The notes under the pieces were generated by a model. That model searched no databases. It was not told where the DNA came from and worked only from the letters and a program-made list of their open reading frames with translations. DNA of 7,904 bases from Pseudomonadota bacterium. Lineage in GTDB: Bacteria; Pseudomonadota; Alphaproteobacteria; Azospirillales; Azospirillaceae. Below, in pieces: positions 6,843 through 7,904 of the stretch. Within the stretch, counting starts at the first letter, position 1. Every line of letters begins with the position of its first letter. The DNA lies in assembly GCA_023413605.1 (NCBI GenBank), contig JAEZPL010000357.1:1-7904 (forward strand), written 5' to 3'. The translations under genes were made by a program, and so were the position numbers.

Positions 6843-7412
6843 TCAAAGAAGGCCGTCGGCGAAGTCGGTGATGAGCGCCGAGAGGAAGAGGTCGAGCAGG
6901 ACCAGCAAAGCCGCCGTGATGCCGGCAATGTCCAGCGCGGTCCGCATGACGAACCACTGGTAGGTCAGCATCGCCAGCATCACGCCGAACACCAGCGATT
7001 CCGACAGGGGTTGCGGCAGCAGGCCGGTGGCGGCCAGCACCACGACCGGCAGATAGACCGCCATCTGCACGACCGAGGACCAGTTGTAGGCGCACAGGAA
7101 GTCCACATAGCGCGTGGAGCGGTCGAGCATGCCCGTGACGCCGTGCATGATGACCGGAAAGGCGGTCCAGCTGATGACGTAAGCGATGGATTCGACCAGA
7201 ACGACCTGCGAGAGGGGAGTATCCTGCACCTGGTCCCACAGCCGGATGGCCAGCAGCAGCGCCCAGCCCGGCAGCACGATCACCGCCGCGTAGAAGGATT
7301 TCCACGCCCCTTCGGGCGTGCGGTCCATGTACTGGAGTCCGGTCGGGTCGAACCGCGCCAGGCGGTAGGCGCCGAAGACGGAGTAGGCGACGTCCCGCGC
7401 GGTCAGCGGCAT
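6843..7412 (-). CDS. Conserved polytopic membrane protein, Yip1-like, function unknown
   Basis: A 189-residue inner-membrane protein. It begins with a soluble segment (MPLTARDVAYSVFGAYRLAR, 1-20, then FDPTGLQYMDRTPEGAWKSF). Five hydrophobic stretches follow: about 41-58, 69-95, 112-132, 138-156 and 160-182. The layout, a short cytoplasmic N-terminus followed by a five-helix bundle, resembles Yip1-type domain proteins, but I do not recognise a diagnostic motif and give no function. The ATG has only a weak GGTGA upstream. It lies 88 bases downstream of dapE on the same strand. From memory, a small hypothetical gene next to dapE is seen in related alphaproteobacteria, which suggests co-transcription rather than a role in lysine synthesis. 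Codon use is like that of its neighbours. Confidence 0.82.
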   Translation of the reverse strand: MPLTARDVAYSVFGAYRLARFDPTGLQYMDRTPEGAWKSFYAAVIVLPGWALLLAIRLWDQVQDTPLSQVVLVESIAYVISWTAFPVIMHGVTGMLDRSTRYVDFLCAYNWSSVVQMAVYLPVVVLAATGLLPQPLSESLVFGVMLAMLTYQWFVMRTALDIAGITAALLVLLDLFLSALITDFADGLL

Positions 7413-7500
7413 GGTGGGTTCACCGGACGGAGGTTGGCCAGACGGGCGTTGCCGCGGGCGTCGGGGTTGCGGGAATGGCTGCGGTCACCGCGCGGGGCCC

Positions 7501-7904
7501 TCACCCGTTCCGGCAACCGATCCGGTCGAACACGTCGCGCAGCACCCTGGCATAGATGTCGGTCAGGCGGGTCAGGTCGTCGAGGGCCGCGTGCTCGTCC
7601 ACCTTGTGCATCGTCTGCCCGACGAGGCCGAATTCGACCACCGGGCAGAAATCCTTGATGAAGCGCGCGTCCGACGTGCCGCCGGTGGTCGAATATTCGG
7701 GGCGGCGGCCGGTGACCGCCTCCGCGGCGTCGGCCACCAGCTCGGTCAGCGGGCCGGGCGGGGTGACGAAGCTGTCGCCGGAGCAGACCATCTGAAGATC
7801 GTAGGCGCCGCCGACCGCATCGAAGCGGGCGCGCAGCCACGCCTCCAGGCTGGCGGCGGTGTGGGCGTCGTTGAAGCGGATGTTGAAGGTGGCCTGCCCC
7901 TGCG
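7501..7904 (-). CDS. dapE: Succinyl-diaminopimelate desuccinylase, C-terminal part (gene continues past the window)
   Basis: The last 133 residues of DapE are visible; the 5' part lies beyond the right edge. DapE is a cytoplasmic two-metal hydrolase of the M20 peptidase family. It splits N-succinyl-L,L-diaminopimelate into succinate and L,L-diaminopimelate, for lysine and for cell-wall meso-diaminopimelate. The visible part starts QGQATFNIRFNDAHT, the end of the dimerisation domain, with YDLQMVCSGDSF following. Then come the highly conserved GRRPEYSTTGGTSDARFIK and CPVVEFGLVGQTMHKVDE, whose histidine is a metal ligand. The catalytic base and the other metal ligands lie upstream, outside the window. 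An internal ATG at 7791 is not the start, because homologous sequence continues unbroken to the edge. The gene ends at TGA (7501-7503), 88 bases before the Yip1-like gene. Confidence 0.96.
   Translation of the reverse strand, partial: QGQATFNIRFNDAHTAASLEAWLRARFDAVGGAYDLQMVCSGDSFVTPPGPLTELVADAAEAVTGRRPEYSTTGGTSDARFIKDFCPVVEFGLVGQTMHKVDEHAALDDLTRLTDIYARVLRDVFDRIGCRNG

Noticed and set aside
6677..6928. A small minus-strand frame of 83 residues in the AT-rich spacer.
   Set aside because: It starts inside the membrane-protein gene in a different frame, has no ribosome binding site or domain, and ends in the palindrome region.
7403..7840. A 145-residue minus-strand frame overlapping dapE and the start of the Yip1-like gene.
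   Set aside because: It is arginine- and glycine-rich and out of frame with the unmistakable DapE sequence. It is a shadow.

Overview
The window is GC-rich throughout, and every protein looks alphaproteobacterial. The dapE C-terminus, the cobalamin genes and a large PAS-type hybrid kinase together point to a Rhodospirillales member, probably Azospirillum or a close relative. The genus is an inference from general resemblance, not a database match.

Layout from left to right: (1) a minus-strand cluster read from about 2020 down to 33, in the order cobS (adenosylcobinamide-GDP ribazoletransferase), a CobC-type histidine phosphatase, and a small FMN-binding split-barrel protein of the general-stress-protein-26 type. 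cobS and cobC overlap by four bases (ATGA), and the third gene follows after a 36-base gap, so this is very likely one operon. (2) A 145-base divergent spacer with a structured leader-like element. (3) cobT (nicotinate-nucleotide:dimethylbenzimidazole phosphoribosyltransferase) on the plus strand. CobT makes alpha-ribazole phosphate, CobS joins alpha-ribazole (or its phosphate) to adenosylcobinamide-GDP, and the phosphatase removes the phosphate. The window therefore holds the nucleotide-loop assembly branch of adenosylcobalamin synthesis. (4) A convergent 150-base spacer with an imperfect inverted repeat of the CACAAAG type. (5) A membrane-bound hybrid histidine kinase of about 1,073 residues on the minus strand: a periplasmic sensor, three PAS domains, HisKA, HATPase and a C-terminal receiver. 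(6) An AT-rich regulatory stretch with a perfect short palindrome. (7) A five-helix membrane protein (Yip1-like, function unknown) lying downstream of (8) the 3' part of dapE (lysine/diaminopimelate synthesis), which runs off the right edge.

I found no tRNA, rRNA, CRISPR array, insertion sequence, phage gene or clearly novel multi-gene system. The most unusual non-coding features are the cobS leader, the convergent inverted repeat and the palindrome upstream of the kinase. No gene-free stretch exceeds 300 bases.
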